From CAYNRA01 sp964399465 (lineage in GTDB: Bacteria > Bacteroidota > Bacteroidia > Cytophagales > Spirosomataceae), in the NCBI GenBank assembly GCA_964399465.1, contig CAYNRA010000001.1, positions 34,763-98,762 of the forward strand: a stretch of 64,000 nucleotides of DNA. The letters run 5' to 3'. Both the position numbers and the translations under genes were made by a program. Below, piece by piece: positions 34,671-43,424 of the stretch. Numbering within the stretch: position 1 is the stretch's first letter; every line of letters starts with the position of its first letter. The notes under the pieces are model-generated. The model saw only the letters and a list, made by a program, of their open reading frames with translations, had not been told where the DNA came from and searched no databases.

Positions 34671-35108
34671 TTATTTTGTTTTAGAAGCTACTTGTTGACC
34701 GAGTTTCATCAATTGTTCGATGCTTCGATAACCTAATGCTTGGTTGACTACTTTTTCTGTGACGGGGTCAATGAATAAAAGAGTTGGGTACCCTTGGATT
34801 GGGTATTTATTGGCTAGTTTTAGACCTTCTCCTTGTTCCATATCTATCTTTGCATTTACAAAGTGAGCGTTATAGAAATTGCCAAGTTGTTGGTCAGGAA
34901 AAACCCGAGCTTGCATGGCTTTGCATGGGCCACACCAAGTAGTGTAAGCATCAAGAAAAACCAATTTATTTTGTTTTTTTGCTTTTTCTAAAATAGTTTT
35001 CCAGTTACTATTTTCAAATGCGATACCTGTTTGAGCTTGTGAGAAAGCAGAAACAATAAAAAAAAGTGAGAACGCAAGAATAAAAGACTTTGAATGTGTA
35101 AAACGCAT
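34671..35108 (-). CDS. Exported thioredoxin-fold protein
   Basis: A 145-residue protein with a signal peptide ending near SAFSQAQT and a thioredoxin fold. The active site is WCGPCKAMQ (residues near 58-66) and the cis-proline loop is IQGYPTLLFID. It should act in the periplasm as a disulfide reductase or isomerase. Length and CGPC motif match small Bacteroidota periplasmic thioredoxins. It precedes the TPMT-like methyltransferase on the same strand. Confidence 0.88.
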   Translation of the reverse strand: MRFTHSKSFILAFSLFFIVSAFSQAQTGIAFENSNWKTILEKAKKQNKLVFLDAYTTWCGPCKAMQARVFPDQQLGNFYNAHFVNAKIDMEQGEGLKLANKYPIQGYPTLLFIDPVTEKVVNQALGYRSIEQLMKLGQQVASKTK

Positions 35109-35200
35109 AATGAATAAATAAGTGGTTGTAAGATTAGGAACGTCACATGAAGGAAAAATGTGTTATACGTTTTGGTGGATTAACAAGAAATTAACAAATT

Positions 35201-35557
35201 TTAATCATCGAAGCCGTCATCATCATCACGAGAAGGCTTATTTCCGCCCACTTGCATATAGTCCAAATCGGCGTACTTATCCTCGTATTCGTCTTTAATG
35301 TCATCCTTTAAGTTACCATCTGTATCGTAATCTGTGTCATCACGAATGATGTCTTTGGCTTCCGTTGCCGTCATCCGGATGAGATAATACTTGTCATCCG
35401 TCTCAAAAGGGAGTGCACTGACAATTTTTCCATCCTTGTTCGTGAAACGAATGAGGTGGTCAACGAACCCATTTGGATAGGAAAGTTTGATTTGCTCTTG
35501 CATAGATTCATCAAATTTTTCGAAATCTTTGATGACTTTTGGTTTACTCTGACTCAT
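35201..35557 (-). CDS. Small acidic conserved protein, unknown function
   Basis: A 118-residue protein from ATG 35557 (MSQSKPKVIKDFEKFDESMQ). The first half has the look of a compact domain (IKLSYPNGFVDHLIRFTNKD, then GKIVSALPFETDDKYYLIRM); the second half is very acidic, ending RDDDDGFDD. I recall similar short proteins in Bacteroidota of unknown role. It is cytoplasmic by appearance and is divergent from ppa. The acidic tail suggests protein or nucleic-acid mimicry or simple solubility; nothing decides between these. Confidence 0.7.
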   Translation of the reverse strand: MSQSKPKVIKDFEKFDESMQEQIKLSYPNGFVDHLIRFTNKDGKIVSALPFETDDKYYLIRMTATEAKDIIRDDTDYDTDGNLKDDIKDEYEDKYADLDYMQVGGNKPSRDDDDGFDD

Positions 35558-35752
35558 AGGAATAATCACTTACTATGTGAATAATGAAAAGATATACAGA
35601 TTGATGTTATAGGGGTGTCCAATTAAAAAAGTAATGCTAATTACGCGCAAATCCAACGAATAATCAAAGCATTAAATTAAAATTTAGGCAAAAAGGTTTG
35701 CCAAACTCTATATATTTACCAAAAAATAACTATTTTCATATAGGGCTCGACC

Positions 35753-35760
35753 TATTTTTG
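35753..35760 (+). promoter_or_regulatory. Candidate -7 element for ppa
   Basis: TATTTTTG matches TAnnTTTG; the predicted start near 35766 gives a leader of about 38 nt before the ppa ATG at 35804. No exact -33 TTTG is present. Confidence 0.45.
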
Positions 35761-35803
35761 AAGTATATTCGCAGTCAAAATAATCAAACCGAAAACCGTT
35801 AAA

Positions 35804-36421
35804 ATGAAGCCAACACATAAGGCACATCCTTGGCATGGTATCCCAATAGGTGAAAATGCCCCTGAAATTGTTACAACTTTCATTGAAATTGTACCTTCTG
35901 ATACCATCAAATATGAGATTGATAAGGAATCTGGCTATTTAACCATTGACCGTCCCCAAAAGTATTCGAATATTGTTCCTGCTCTTTATGGTTTTATTCC
36001 ACAAACCTACTGTGGGGATGGAATTGCAGATTATGCACGTGCGCACGGCGTTGAAAACGTAGAATGTGGAGACGGAGACCCAATCGATATTTGTGTTTTA
36101 TCTAGCCACAATATTCCACACGGCGATATCTTATTGAAAGCGCGTCCTATTGGTGGTTTTTGTTTCCTAGATAAAGGAGAAGCAGATGATAAAATCATCG
36201 CTGTTTTGGTTGGTGACCAGCTGTACGGTCAATTTAAGGATATCAGCGAGTTACCTGATGCAGTAATGGAGAGAGTAAAACACTATTTCTTGACGTATAA
36301 AAATCTTCCAGGTGAACCCCAACAGTGTGCCATTGCCTATGAATATGGTGTGAAAGGTGCACATGAAGTGATAGAACAATCTATATTGGATTATAAAAAC
36401 TTGGCATTCGATAAAGAATAA
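35804..36421 (+). CDS. ppa: Inorganic pyrophosphatase, family I
   Basis: A 205-residue soluble enzyme that hydrolyses pyrophosphate to phosphate and drives biosynthetic reactions forward. The metal-binding signature GDGDPIDICVL is at about residues 90-100, with YEIDKESGYLTIDRP and YGFIPQTYCGDG upstream and DDKIIAVLVGD downstream, all typical of family I. The length is normal for the longer bacterial form. It has a candidate promoter and its own terminator, so it is probably monocistronic. Confidence 0.95.
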   Translation: MKPTHKAHPWHGIPIGENAPEIVTTFIEIVPSDTIKYEIDKESGYLTIDRPQKYSNIVPALYGFIPQTYCGDGIADYARAHGVENVECGDGDPIDICVLSSHNIPHGDILLKARPIGGFCFLDKGEADDKIIAVLVGDQLYGQFKDISELPDAVMERVKHYFLTYKNLPGEPQQCAIAYEYGVKGAHEVIEQSILDYKNLAFDKE

Positions 36422-36447
36422 GCTAATTTTTAAATAAATTTTCGAAG

Positions 36448-36479
36448 CTCTTCTCTTTCAAAAGGGAAGAGTTTTTTTA
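36448..36479 (+). terminator. Terminator after ppa
   Basis: CTCTTCTCTTT (36448-36458) pairs with AAAGGGAAGAG (36461-36471) with one G-T pair; the inner pairs must open to form a loop. A run of seven Ts follows. Confidence 0.8.
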
Positions 36480-36592
36480 TTTCTCCAAAAATACTTTTTA
36501 AATAAATAATTATACAAATCATAGTTTTCATCTATATTGTCCATTAATTTAGATTTAGTTTATTCTCAATTACCTAAACAGTTGCAAACACG

Positions 36593-37864
36593 ATGAAGAA
36601 AATTCTTTACGTATTCTTACTCTGCTCAAGTTCAGTTTGGGCACAAAAAACATTCATTCACTGTGGGACTATCTTAGATACGAGAACAGGGAAAATGACA
36701 GCAAAGCAAACGATTGTTGTCGAAAAAAATCGAATTCTTGCCGTTGAAAATGGTTTTACCAAAGCAACGGGCTCAGACAAAGAAATTGACCTGTCTTCAC
36801 AAACTGTTCTACCTGGCTTGATTGATATGCACGTTCACCTAGAAAGTGAAACGAGTAAAGACCAATATATCAAGCGAATGTCTATGACAGCTTCTGATAT
36901 TGCCTTTGAAGCTCAAAAAAATGGAATGACTACGCTCATGGCAGGTTTTACAACGGTTCGTGATTTAGGAGGGTCAGGCGTGAATATATCGCTACGAAAT
37001 GCCATTAATAAAGGAACAGTTGCAGGTCCACGTATTTTTACGTCGGGGAAAACAATTGCAACCACAGGTGGGCACGGAGACCCGACAAACGGGTGGCGAG
37101 CAGATATTCAGTTCCCAGAAGGTACGGATGATGGAGTCGTAAACAGTGCAGACGAAGCGAGAAAAGCAGTGAGACAAAGATACCAAGATGGAGTTGACTG
37201 TATCAAAATTACAGCTACAGGAGGAGTTCTAAGTATCGCGAAAAACGGCAAAGGGCCGCAATTTACTGAAAGTGAGCTAGATGGCGTTATTCAGACAGCT
37301 AAGGATTATGGATATCATGTTGCAGCACATGCACACGGTGCGGAAGGAATGAAAAGAGCTTTGAGAGCGGGTGTCACAACGATTGAACACGGTTCTTTCT
37401 TAGACGATGAAGCCATCGCTTTGTTTAAAGAAAAAGGAGCTTATTTGGTGCCTACTATTATCGCAGGCAAAACAGTGGCAGATTCAGCGAAAATTAAAGG
37501 ATATTATCATCCCTTGATTGTCCCTAAAGCGATTGAAACGGGAGCACTTATTCAGAAGGCTTTTGAGCGGGCATACAAGGCAGGGGTGAAAATTGCTTTT
37601 GGAACGGATGCGGGTGTTTTCCCACATGGGTATAATGCCAAAGAATTTATCTATATGAATGAAGTAGGAATGCCAATGACGGAATGTCTCAAAATTGCAA
37701 CTGTTGGAAATGCAGAAATTCTTGGCATGACAGACCAACTTGGTACAATCGAAAAAGGGAAATTAGCAGATATCATCGCAGTAACGGGCAATCCCCTGAC
37801 TAATCCTGAGGTATTGATGAAGACAACATTCGTTATGAAAGATGGTGTTGTGTACAAAAAATGA
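36593..37864 (+). CDS. Exported amidohydrolase (imidazolonepropionase/Xaa-Pro dipeptidase-like)
   Basis: A 423-residue metal-dependent amidohydrolase with a signal peptide (MKKILYVFLLCSSSVWAQ). Metal ligands are visible in LIDMHVHLE, KITATGG (the usual carbamylated-lysine position), AAHAHG, TIEHGSFL and FGTDAG. It resembles the family of exported prolidase-like or imidazolonepropionase-like enzymes found in many Bacteroidota, which cleave dipeptides or cyclic amides in the periplasm. The precise substrate is not readable. It converges on pdhB, with a terminator between. Confidence 0.9.
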   Translation: MKKILYVFLLCSSSVWAQKTFIHCGTILDTRTGKMTAKQTIVVEKNRILAVENGFTKATGSDKEIDLSSQTVLPGLIDMHVHLESETSKDQYIKRMSMTASDIAFEAQKNGMTTLMAGFTTVRDLGGSGVNISLRNAINKGTVAGPRIFTSGKTIATTGGHGDPTNGWRADIQFPEGTDDGVVNSADEARKAVRQRYQDGVDCIKITATGGVLSIAKNGKGPQFTESELDGVIQTAKDYGYHVAAHAHGAEGMKRALRAGVTTIEHGSFLDDEAIALFKEKGAYLVPTIIAGKTVADSAKIKGYYHPLIVPKAIETGALIQKAFERAYKAGVKIAFGTDAGVFPHGYNAKEFIYMNEVGMPMTECLKIATVGNAEILGMTDQLGTIEKGKLADIIAVTGNPLTNPEVLMKTTFVMKDGVVYKK

Positions 37865-37886
37865 GAAGATAAATAGATTATAAATT

Positions 37887-37917
37887 AAAAAAGGCTTCCA
37901 CATTGGAAGCCTTTTTT
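37887..37917. terminator. Bidirectional terminator between the amidohydrolase and pdhB
   Basis: AAAAAAGGCTTCCA (37887-37900) and TGGAAGCCTTTTTT (37904-37917) are perfect reverse complements around a 3-nt loop. Confidence 0.9.
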
Positions 37918-37938
37918 GTGTAGAAACAGAAACCTTTC

Positions 37939-38922
37939 TTATTTCTTATATAATACCTCTTTGACCGCTTTAACTGTACGTTCTACATTTGGAAGCGTCG
38001 CTTCAATCAAAGTAGGCGCGTACTGAAGTGGTATATCCATACTATTCACACGAATAACAGGCGCATCTAAGTAATCGAATGCATTTCTTTGCAAGTGGTA
38101 CGTGATTTCAGAAGAAATTGCTGCTAGTGGCCAAGCTTCTTCAACAACAACGCAACGGTTTGTTTTCTTAACAGATGCCACAACTGTTGCGTAATCAATT
38201 GGACGAACGGTGCGTAAGTCAATGACTTCAACACTGATACCCTCTTTTTGAAGCGCTTCAACAGCAGGCATAACAACGCGTGAGAGCATTTTACCAAATG
38301 TAACAAGCGTGACATCTGTCCCTGCTTGAACAATTTTTGCCTGTCCAATAGGTACTAAGTATTCGCTTTCAGGTACTTCGCCTTTGTCTCCGTACATTAC
38401 CTCAGATTCCATAAAAATAACAGGGTCGTTATCTCTGATAGACGCTTTCAAAAGTCCTTTTGCATCATATGGATTGGAAGGGACAACCACTTTGAGACCA
38501 GGCGTATTGGCAAACCAGTTTTCAAAGTTTTGTGAGTGCTGTGCACCTAATTGTCCTGCATTACCCGTAGGACCACGAAATACAATCGGACAAGTATATT
38601 GCCCCGCAGACATAGCCATGATTTTTGCTGCGCTGTTGATTACTTGGTCAATGGCAACCAAAGAAAAGTTGAAAGTCATAAACTCTATAATCGGGCGTGT
38701 ACCATTGATGGCAGCTCCTACACCAATACCGGCAAAGCCAAGTTCAGCAATAGGCGTATCGATAACACGTTTTGGGCCAAACTCATCAAGCATTCCTTGG
38801 CTTGCTTTGTAAGCACCGTTGTACTCGGCGACTTCTTCGCCCATTAGAAACACATTTTCATCACGACGCATTTCTTCTGACATCGCTTCACGAATGGCTT
38901 CTCTGAATTGAATCTCTCTCAT
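37939..38922 (-). CDS. pdhB: Pyruvate dehydrogenase E1 component, beta subunit
   Basis: A 327-residue transketolase-type beta subunit: MREIQFREAIREAMSEEMRR, VFLMGEEVAEYNGAYKASQG, KRVIDTPIAELGFAGIGVGA and CPIVFRGPTGNAGQLGAQHS are all typical of pyruvate dehydrogenase E1 beta. The C-terminal half carries EVIDLRTVRPID. With E1 alpha, E2 and E3 it converts pyruvate to acetyl-CoA using thiamine diphosphate. The alpha subunit gene is not adjacent, which is common in Bacteroidota. It is divergent from the rhodopsin gene across a 430-bp AT-rich region. Confidence 0.95.
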   Translation of the reverse strand: MREIQFREAIREAMSEEMRRDENVFLMGEEVAEYNGAYKASQGMLDEFGPKRVIDTPIAELGFAGIGVGAAINGTRPIIEFMTFNFSLVAIDQVINSAAKIMAMSAGQYTCPIVFRGPTGNAGQLGAQHSQNFENWFANTPGLKVVVPSNPYDAKGLLKASIRDNDPVIFMESEVMYGDKGEVPESEYLVPIGQAKIVQAGTDVTLVTFGKMLSRVVMPAVEALQKEGISVEVIDLRTVRPIDYATVVASVKKTNRCVVVEEAWPLAAISSEITYHLQRNAFDYLDAPVIRVNSMDIPLQYAPTLIEATLPNVERTVKAVKEVLYKK

Positions 38923-39352
38923 ATCTCGGCTTAGTAATTATATTTCGTGGGTTAAGAATGATATCTATCACATGTAGACAACTGCAAAATTACTCAAGTT
39001 GAATCAAAAATAGAAATTTATACAAATTTATCCTTTGCAACAGCTTATGGATGTCTTACATTTTCTGTCTAATCTGTATTTTTTTGAAAATTTTTATAAT
39101 TTTTTTTTGTTGTATTTTTCAAAGAAAAAAAAAGTACCCTCTTTCTATGAATTTTGATACTCAAGTTATCTAAATAGAGCCCCTGGAAACATGATTAAGG
39201 TCATTTATGCATTCTTTCTTTCCTCTCACTTTTTTGTAAATTTTATAGGTTCAATTATTAATAAAGTATAATAAAATGTAAAAAAAATAAAATTTTTAAA
39301 CCTTCGTCGCCTTTTCTTGTTTAATAAAAGAATCTAAAAATTAAACAAACAC
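38923..39352. other. 430-bp AT-rich divergent regulatory region between pdhB and the rhodopsin gene
   Basis: No gene-sized frame is convincing here. The stretch is strongly AT-rich with poly-A and poly-T tracts (around 39100-39130). On the minus strand two TAnnTTTG matches (plus-strand CAAAAATA at 39005 and CAAATTTA at 39023) could serve pdhB, but no -33 box sits at the right distance. On the rhodopsin side I found no good TAnnTTTG match, so its promoter may depend on an alternative sigma factor or an activator. Confidence 0.6.
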
Positions 39353-40093
39353 ATGTACAATCACTTAATCCTAGACGTCATGAACATCCCGGTAGACGAT
39401 CCGGTAGTGTTCACATTTTTCACAGGCTATATGTCAATGATGGCAGCCTCAGTCTTTTTCTTCTTCGAAAGAAGTCAAGTTGAAGGCAAGTGGAAAACAT
39501 CTTTACTTGTTTCAGGTTTAATTACGTTCATTGCAGCGGTACACTACTACTACATGCGTGATTACTATGCAGGTACAGGTGAGACACCAACAGCTCTACG
39601 TTACATTGACTGGACTTTGACTGTTCCGTTAATGTGTTTGGAATTCTACTTATTGTTGAAACCAGCAGGTGCAAAACCAGCATTTATGTGGAAACTTATC
39701 TTAGCTTCTGTAGTAATGCTTGTTGCTGGTTACATCGGAGAAGGTTTTACAGATGGTTCAATGGCGCACTCAGTAAAGTGGGGAGTTATCTCAACTTTAG
39801 GGTACGTGTACATCCTCTATTCAGCATGGTTCGGTGAGGCGCATCAACTAGCTGCTGGAAGCTCAAACGCTTCTGTACAGAAAGGTATCCGTGCACTAGC
39901 ATGGTTCGTTTTAGTAGGATGGGCTATCTACCCAATCGGTTACATGGCTATGCCAGGTGGCTGGTTGAGCGGTGTATTAGAGCCTAAAGACATGAACCTC
40001 TTTTATAACATCGCCGATGCTATCAACAAAATCGGTTTCGGTTTAGTAGTTTACAACATTGCAATTACTGAAAGCAAAGAGAAAGCTGCTTAA
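39353..40093 (+). CDS. Proteorhodopsin-type light-driven proton pump with antenna-type fenestration
   Basis: A 246-residue seven-helix retinal protein. In helix C, RYIDWTLTVPLMCLE gives D86 (proton acceptor), T90 and E97 (proton donor), the DTE pattern of outward proton pumps. M94 lies at the spectral-tuning site (105 of green proteorhodopsin), which predicts green absorption. H64 in helix B matches the proteorhodopsin histidine that pairs with the acceptor. K226 in ADAINKIGFG binds retinal. In helix E, KWGVISTLGY has G144 where bacteriorhodopsin has Trp138 and xanthorhodopsin Gly156, leaving room for a carotenoid antenna. No retinal-forming blh or carotenoid genes are in the window. A strong terminator follows. 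Confidence 0.97.
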   Translation: MYNHLILDVMNIPVDDPVVFTFFTGYMSMMAASVFFFFERSQVEGKWKTSLLVSGLITFIAAVHYYYMRDYYAGTGETPTALRYIDWTLTVPLMCLEFYLLLKPAGAKPAFMWKLILASVVMLVAGYIGEGFTDGSMAHSVKWGVISTLGYVYILYSAWFGEAHQLAAGSSNASVQKGIRALAWFVLVGWAIYPIGYMAMPGGWLSGVLEPKDMNLFYNIADAINKIGFGLVVYNIAITESKEKAA

Positions 40094-40112
40094 GTCGAAA
40101 AAAAATCATTGT

Positions 40113-40152
40113 AAGGCGGCGACTTCGTACGAAGTCGCCGCCTTTATTTTTT
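40113..40152 (+). terminator. Very stable terminator after the rhodopsin gene
   Basis: AAGGCGGCGACTTCGT (40113-40128) is followed directly by its exact reverse complement (40129-40144), then TTATTTTTTATT. The GC-rich stem is unusual in this AT-rich genome and should fully stop rhodopsin transcription before the PQQ dehydrogenase. Confidence 0.9.
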
Positions 40153-40231
40153 ATTCACCCAATTACAAATAGAGAATTTCTTTTTTTGTTGTCGAAATCG
40201 TATTTTTAAACTTATTCAACCAAGTCAACTC

Positions 40232-42346
40232 GTGAAAAAAATACTATTTCTTCTTCCCATTCCTCTTTTCTTCTTTCTAGCAGCTTCTTCCTATCGTTTT
40301 ATTCCGCTTCCCAACAACGACTGGCCAAGCTATTTGGGTGGAAATGATAGAAATCATTATTCTGATTTAGCCCAAATTGATACTTCAAATGTCTCTTTAT
40401 TAAAGCCAGTTTGGATTTTTTCTACTCCTGATTCTGGTCAAATGCAAACAAATCCATTGATTATTGATGGTACATTATATGCCGTTTCACCAACGGCTCA
40501 GCTCATCGCGTTAGACGCAGCATCAGGCGAAGAAAAATGGACTTTTGGTAACCGATTCCTTTCAGCACTTCATGCAAGTAGGGGCGTTGCCTATTGGACG
40601 AATGGCAAAGAAGAAAGGATCTTACACACAATCGGTTCTTATCTGTATGCAGTAGATGCGAAAACCGGAAAAAACATTTCTTCATTTGGTGATAACGGTC
40701 GAGTAGATTTGCACACGGGTCTCCCAGCAAATGCACTAGAAAAGTTTATCATTTCAACAACACCAGGAACTGTCTTTGAAAATTTGATTATCATGCCTGT
40801 CCGACTCTCCGAAGGAGAAGATGCCGCACCAGGGGATATTCGTGCCTTTGACGTGTTGTCAGGAAAGTTAGTCTGGTCTTTTCATACCATTCCGTACCCA
40901 GGTGAACTAGGGTACGAAACTTTTCCTCAGGATGCCTATAAAAATGAAGAAATTGGTGGTGCAAATAATTGGGCAGGTATGGCTCTTGATGAAAAAAAAG
41001 GCATTGTTTATGTGCCTACGGGTTCAGCTGCGTATGATTTCTATGGAGGAAATAGGGAAGGAGAAAATCTTTTTTCAAATTCCTTGCTCGCCCTAGACGC
41101 TCGAACAGGAAAACGAATTTGGCATTATCAAACGGTTCATCATGATATTTGGGATCGAGATTTACCCGCACCACCCAACCTTGTGACCGTCCGACACAAA
41201 GGAAAACTTATAGAAGCTGTTGCACAAGTAACGAAACATGGATATATTTTTCTCTTCGATCGTCTGACTGGAACGCCCCTTTTTCCTATTGAGGAAACTC
41301 GTGTTTTGACGTCAACTGCATTGCCTGGAGAAAAAGTATGGCCAACACAACCACGTCCCACATTGCCTTTGCCGTATGCAAGGCAAGCCCATACACTCAC
41401 AAATAAAGACATTAGTCCGTACGCACCAAACCAAAAAGAGCTGAAAAAAGCATTTCAATCCTATAAGAAAGGATGGTTTGACCCGCCTTCGCAACAAGGA
41501 ACATTAATTCTTCCGGGTTTTGACGGTGGAGCAGAGTGGGGTGGTGCTGCCGTTGATCCCAACGGAATTATGTACTTGAATAGCAACGAAATGGCTTGGG
41601 TTCTCACTATGAAAAATACACCAAAAGAGGAGGAATTAGCTAGTTTATCAAATGGAGAACGCGTGTATCAAACCTATTGCGCAGCGTGTCATGGTGAAAA
41701 AAGACAGGGAAAGTCACTCGGTATTTACCCTAATTTGCAAAATATCGCCTCAAAAAAACAAAAAAGTGAAGTCTTGGAATTAATCAATAAAGGAAAAGGG
41801 ATGATGCCCGGTTTTCCTACTGTAAGCACCGAAGAAAAGCAGGCTGTTATTGCATTTTTATATGGAGATGAAAAAGTGGAAGCAGTATCTACAAAAGGTG
41901 GAAAAAGCCGTATTCCTTATAAAAGTACAGGTTACAACAAGTTTTTAGATGCAAACGGTCTTCCAGCAATTTCTCCACCTTGGGGTACGCTTCAAGCCAT
42001 TGATTTGAATACAGGGCAATATCTTTGGAAGATTCCTTTGGGGCATGAACCTACATTAGCCCAAAAAGGGATTTATTCAACAGGAACAGAAAACTATGGT
42101 GGGCCGCTCGTAACAAAGGGTGGAATTTTACTGATTGCTGCTACAAAAGATGGTTATTTTCGGGCTTTTCATCAAAAAACAGGGAAACTCTTGTGGTCTT
42201 ATAAGCTGCCAGCCGCGGCATTTGCTACACCTGCTACGTATGCAGTGAATGGAAAACAATATGTTGTTATTGCTTGCGGTGGAGGCAAACTGGGGACTCC
42301 CAAAGGAAATACCTACTTGGCTTTTGCGCTTCCGGAAGTAAATTAA
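40232..42346 (+). CDS. PQQ-dependent dehydrogenase with inserted cytochrome c domain
   Basis: A 704-residue quinoprotein starting at GTG 40232 with a signal peptide or anchor (MKKILFLLPIPLFFFLAASS). An eight-bladed propeller carries tryptophan-docking repeats such as IALDAASGEEKWTF, LALDARTGKRIWHY and QAIDLNTGQYLWKI. A cytochrome c domain is inserted at about residues 470-545, with heme motif CAACH (C483, C486, H487) and axial methionine region MMPGFP. It should oxidise a sugar or alcohol in the periplasm and pass electrons through its own heme to the respiratory chain. PQQ synthesis genes are not in the window, so cofactor may be scavenged. Its stop overlaps the csaA-like gene by 4 bp on the other strand. 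Confidence 0.92.
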   Translation: MKKILFLLPIPLFFFLAASSYRFIPLPNNDWPSYLGGNDRNHYSDLAQIDTSNVSLLKPVWIFSTPDSGQMQTNPLIIDGTLYAVSPTAQLIALDAASGEEKWTFGNRFLSALHASRGVAYWTNGKEERILHTIGSYLYAVDAKTGKNISSFGDNGRVDLHTGLPANALEKFIISTTPGTVFENLIIMPVRLSEGEDAAPGDIRAFDVLSGKLVWSFHTIPYPGELGYETFPQDAYKNEEIGGANNWAGMALDEKKGIVYVPTGSAAYDFYGGNREGENLFSNSLLALDARTGKRIWHYQTVHHDIWDRDLPAPPNLVTVRHKGKLIEAVAQVTKHGYIFLFDRLTGTPLFPIEETRVLTSTALPGEKVWPTQPRPTLPLPYARQAHTLTNKDISPYAPNQKELKKAFQSYKKGWFDPPSQQGTLILPGFDGGAEWGGAAVDPNGIMYLNSNEMAWVLTMKNTPKEEELASLSNGERVYQTYCAACHGEKRQGKSLGIYPNLQNIASKKQKSEVLELINKGKGMMPGFPTVSTEEKQAVIAFLYGDEKVEAVSTKGGKSRIPYKSTGYNKFLDANGLPAISPPWGTLQAIDLNTGQYLWKIPLGHEPTLAQKGIYSTGTENYGGPLVTKGGILLIAATKDGYFRAFHQKTGKLLWSYKLPAAAFATPATYAVNGKQYVVIACGGGKLGTPKGNTYLAFALPEVN

Positions 42347-42672
42347 GCAATGCGCCAACCGTTGGGCGTCGTTTGGTTTGGTTGGAGCAAAACGACGTCC
42401 CCATCTTCTCCCACAGCTCCCATAACCAAACATTCACTTCTAAAATGGGCGATTTTTTTGGGTGGGAAATTCACAACTGCAATAACTTGCATCCCGACAA
42501 GCTGTGTTAATGAATACCGCTTTGTAATTTGAGCAGATGACTGTTTTAACCCCAATTCGCCAAAATCTATGGTGAGCTGATAGGCAGGTTTCTTTGCTTC
42601 AGGAAAGGCTCTTGCCTCAATAATTGTACCTACGCGCATATCGACTTTCTCAAAATCAGACCAGCTCAGCAT
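42343..42672 (-). CDS. csaA: CsaA-like tRNA-binding chaperone-type protein
   Basis: A 109-residue single-domain protein with the EMAP-II-like OB fold: MLSWSDFEKVDMRVGTIIEA, AYQLTIDFGELGLKQSSAQI, ITKRYSLTQLVGMQVIAVVN and a C-terminal LLQPNQTTPNGWRIA. This fold binds tRNA in methionyl- and phenylalanyl-tRNA synthetases; the stand-alone CsaA of Bacillus is described as a secretion-related chaperone. It overlaps the converging PQQ dehydrogenase by 4 bp. A gene 21 bp upstream on the same strand, a PyrR-like phosphoribosyltransferase, may share its transcript. Confidence 0.9.
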   Translation of the reverse strand: MLSWSDFEKVDMRVGTIIEARAFPEAKKPAYQLTIDFGELGLKQSSAQITKRYSLTQLVGMQVIAVVNFPPKKIAHFRSECLVMGAVGEDGDVVLLQPNQTTPNGWRIA

Positions 42673-42692
42673 ACGTTTTTGTTTGAATGGGA

Positions 42693-43187
42693 TTAATAAA
42701 GATAAACGCCTTTATCTTCGGTATTACTCAAACGCACCTCAATGTGTTCACTCAAGGTCGTAGATAAACTATAACCAATGTAATCCGCAGAAATAGGGAA
42801 TTTTGGGTGATTTCTATCCACTAACACGGCTACTTGCAAACGCTTTAATGGTATTGTCATGAACGGACGAAGACAAAAAGCCAACGTTTTTCCCGTATTT
42901 AGAACATCGTCTATCAGTACAACAGGTTTATTTTTAAACGTATCTACGTCACTTTCGATTAGAATATCTGGCTGTACAACCGCAGACTTATCAAAACTTA
43001 CTTTCGCGATGATGACCTCTATCGAAGAAATAGCTTGTAATTCTTTGACCAAATACTCCGTCATTATATAGCCCTCCCCTTGAATTCCTGCTAGAATAAG
43101 CGTGGGTTCTTCAAAATTATTTTCGTAAATCTGATACGCCATCCTCCTTATTTTTTGAAAAGTTTGGTTGGTATCAAGTAATTGCAT
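42693..43187 (-). CDS. PyrR-like phosphoribosyltransferase
   Basis: A 164-residue type I phosphoribosyltransferase from ATG 43187 (MQLLDTNQTFQKIRRMAYQI); the longer frame start at 43271 has no support. The PRPP-binding loop is VVLIDDVLNTGKTLA, and VAVLVDRNHPKFPISADYIG is typical of PyrR-type proteins (uracil phosphoribosyltransferase/pyrimidine regulators). Without the RNA-binding context of a pyr operon it is not clear that it regulates transcription; it may salvage a pyrimidine or purine base. It lies upstream of csaA on the same strand. Confidence 0.85.
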   Translation of the reverse strand: MQLLDTNQTFQKIRRMAYQIYENNFEEPTLILAGIQGEGYIMTEYLVKELQAISSIEVIIAKVSFDKSAVVQPDILIESDVDTFKNKPVVLIDDVLNTGKTLAFCLRPFMTIPLKRLQVAVLVDRNHPKFPISADYIGYSLSTTLSEHIEVRLSNTEDKGVYLY

Positions 43188-43360
43188 CTTTGTTCTATTT
43201 TCCACGTGTTTCTCCAAAAGATTGATGAATTGAATAACAAATATAAATGACTTTCGGGATTCTCCCCTCACTTTTTGGTTATCTTACATGGCATCCAAAA
43301 AAGAATGGTAAAGCGGTTCTTTAAATTACGTTTTGTAACCCGTAAATGAGGTAATTTTTC

Positions 43361-43368
43361 TATTTTTG
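43361..43368 (+). promoter_or_regulatory. Candidate -7 element for the YcxB-like gene
   Basis: TATTTTTG matches TAnnTTTG 56 bp upstream of the ATG at 43425. The nearest upstream TTTG (43332) is 25 nt away, longer than the 19-20 seen elsewhere in the window. Confidence 0.4.
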
Positions 43369-43424
43369 CGATTCGTATTGGTTGCTTCGTCAACGAATCA
43401 TAAGATATTCTAAATTATTGACTA

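Noticed and set aside
38384..38812. 142-codon plus-strand frame opposite pdhB
   Set aside because: pdhB is unmistakable and covers the whole stretch.
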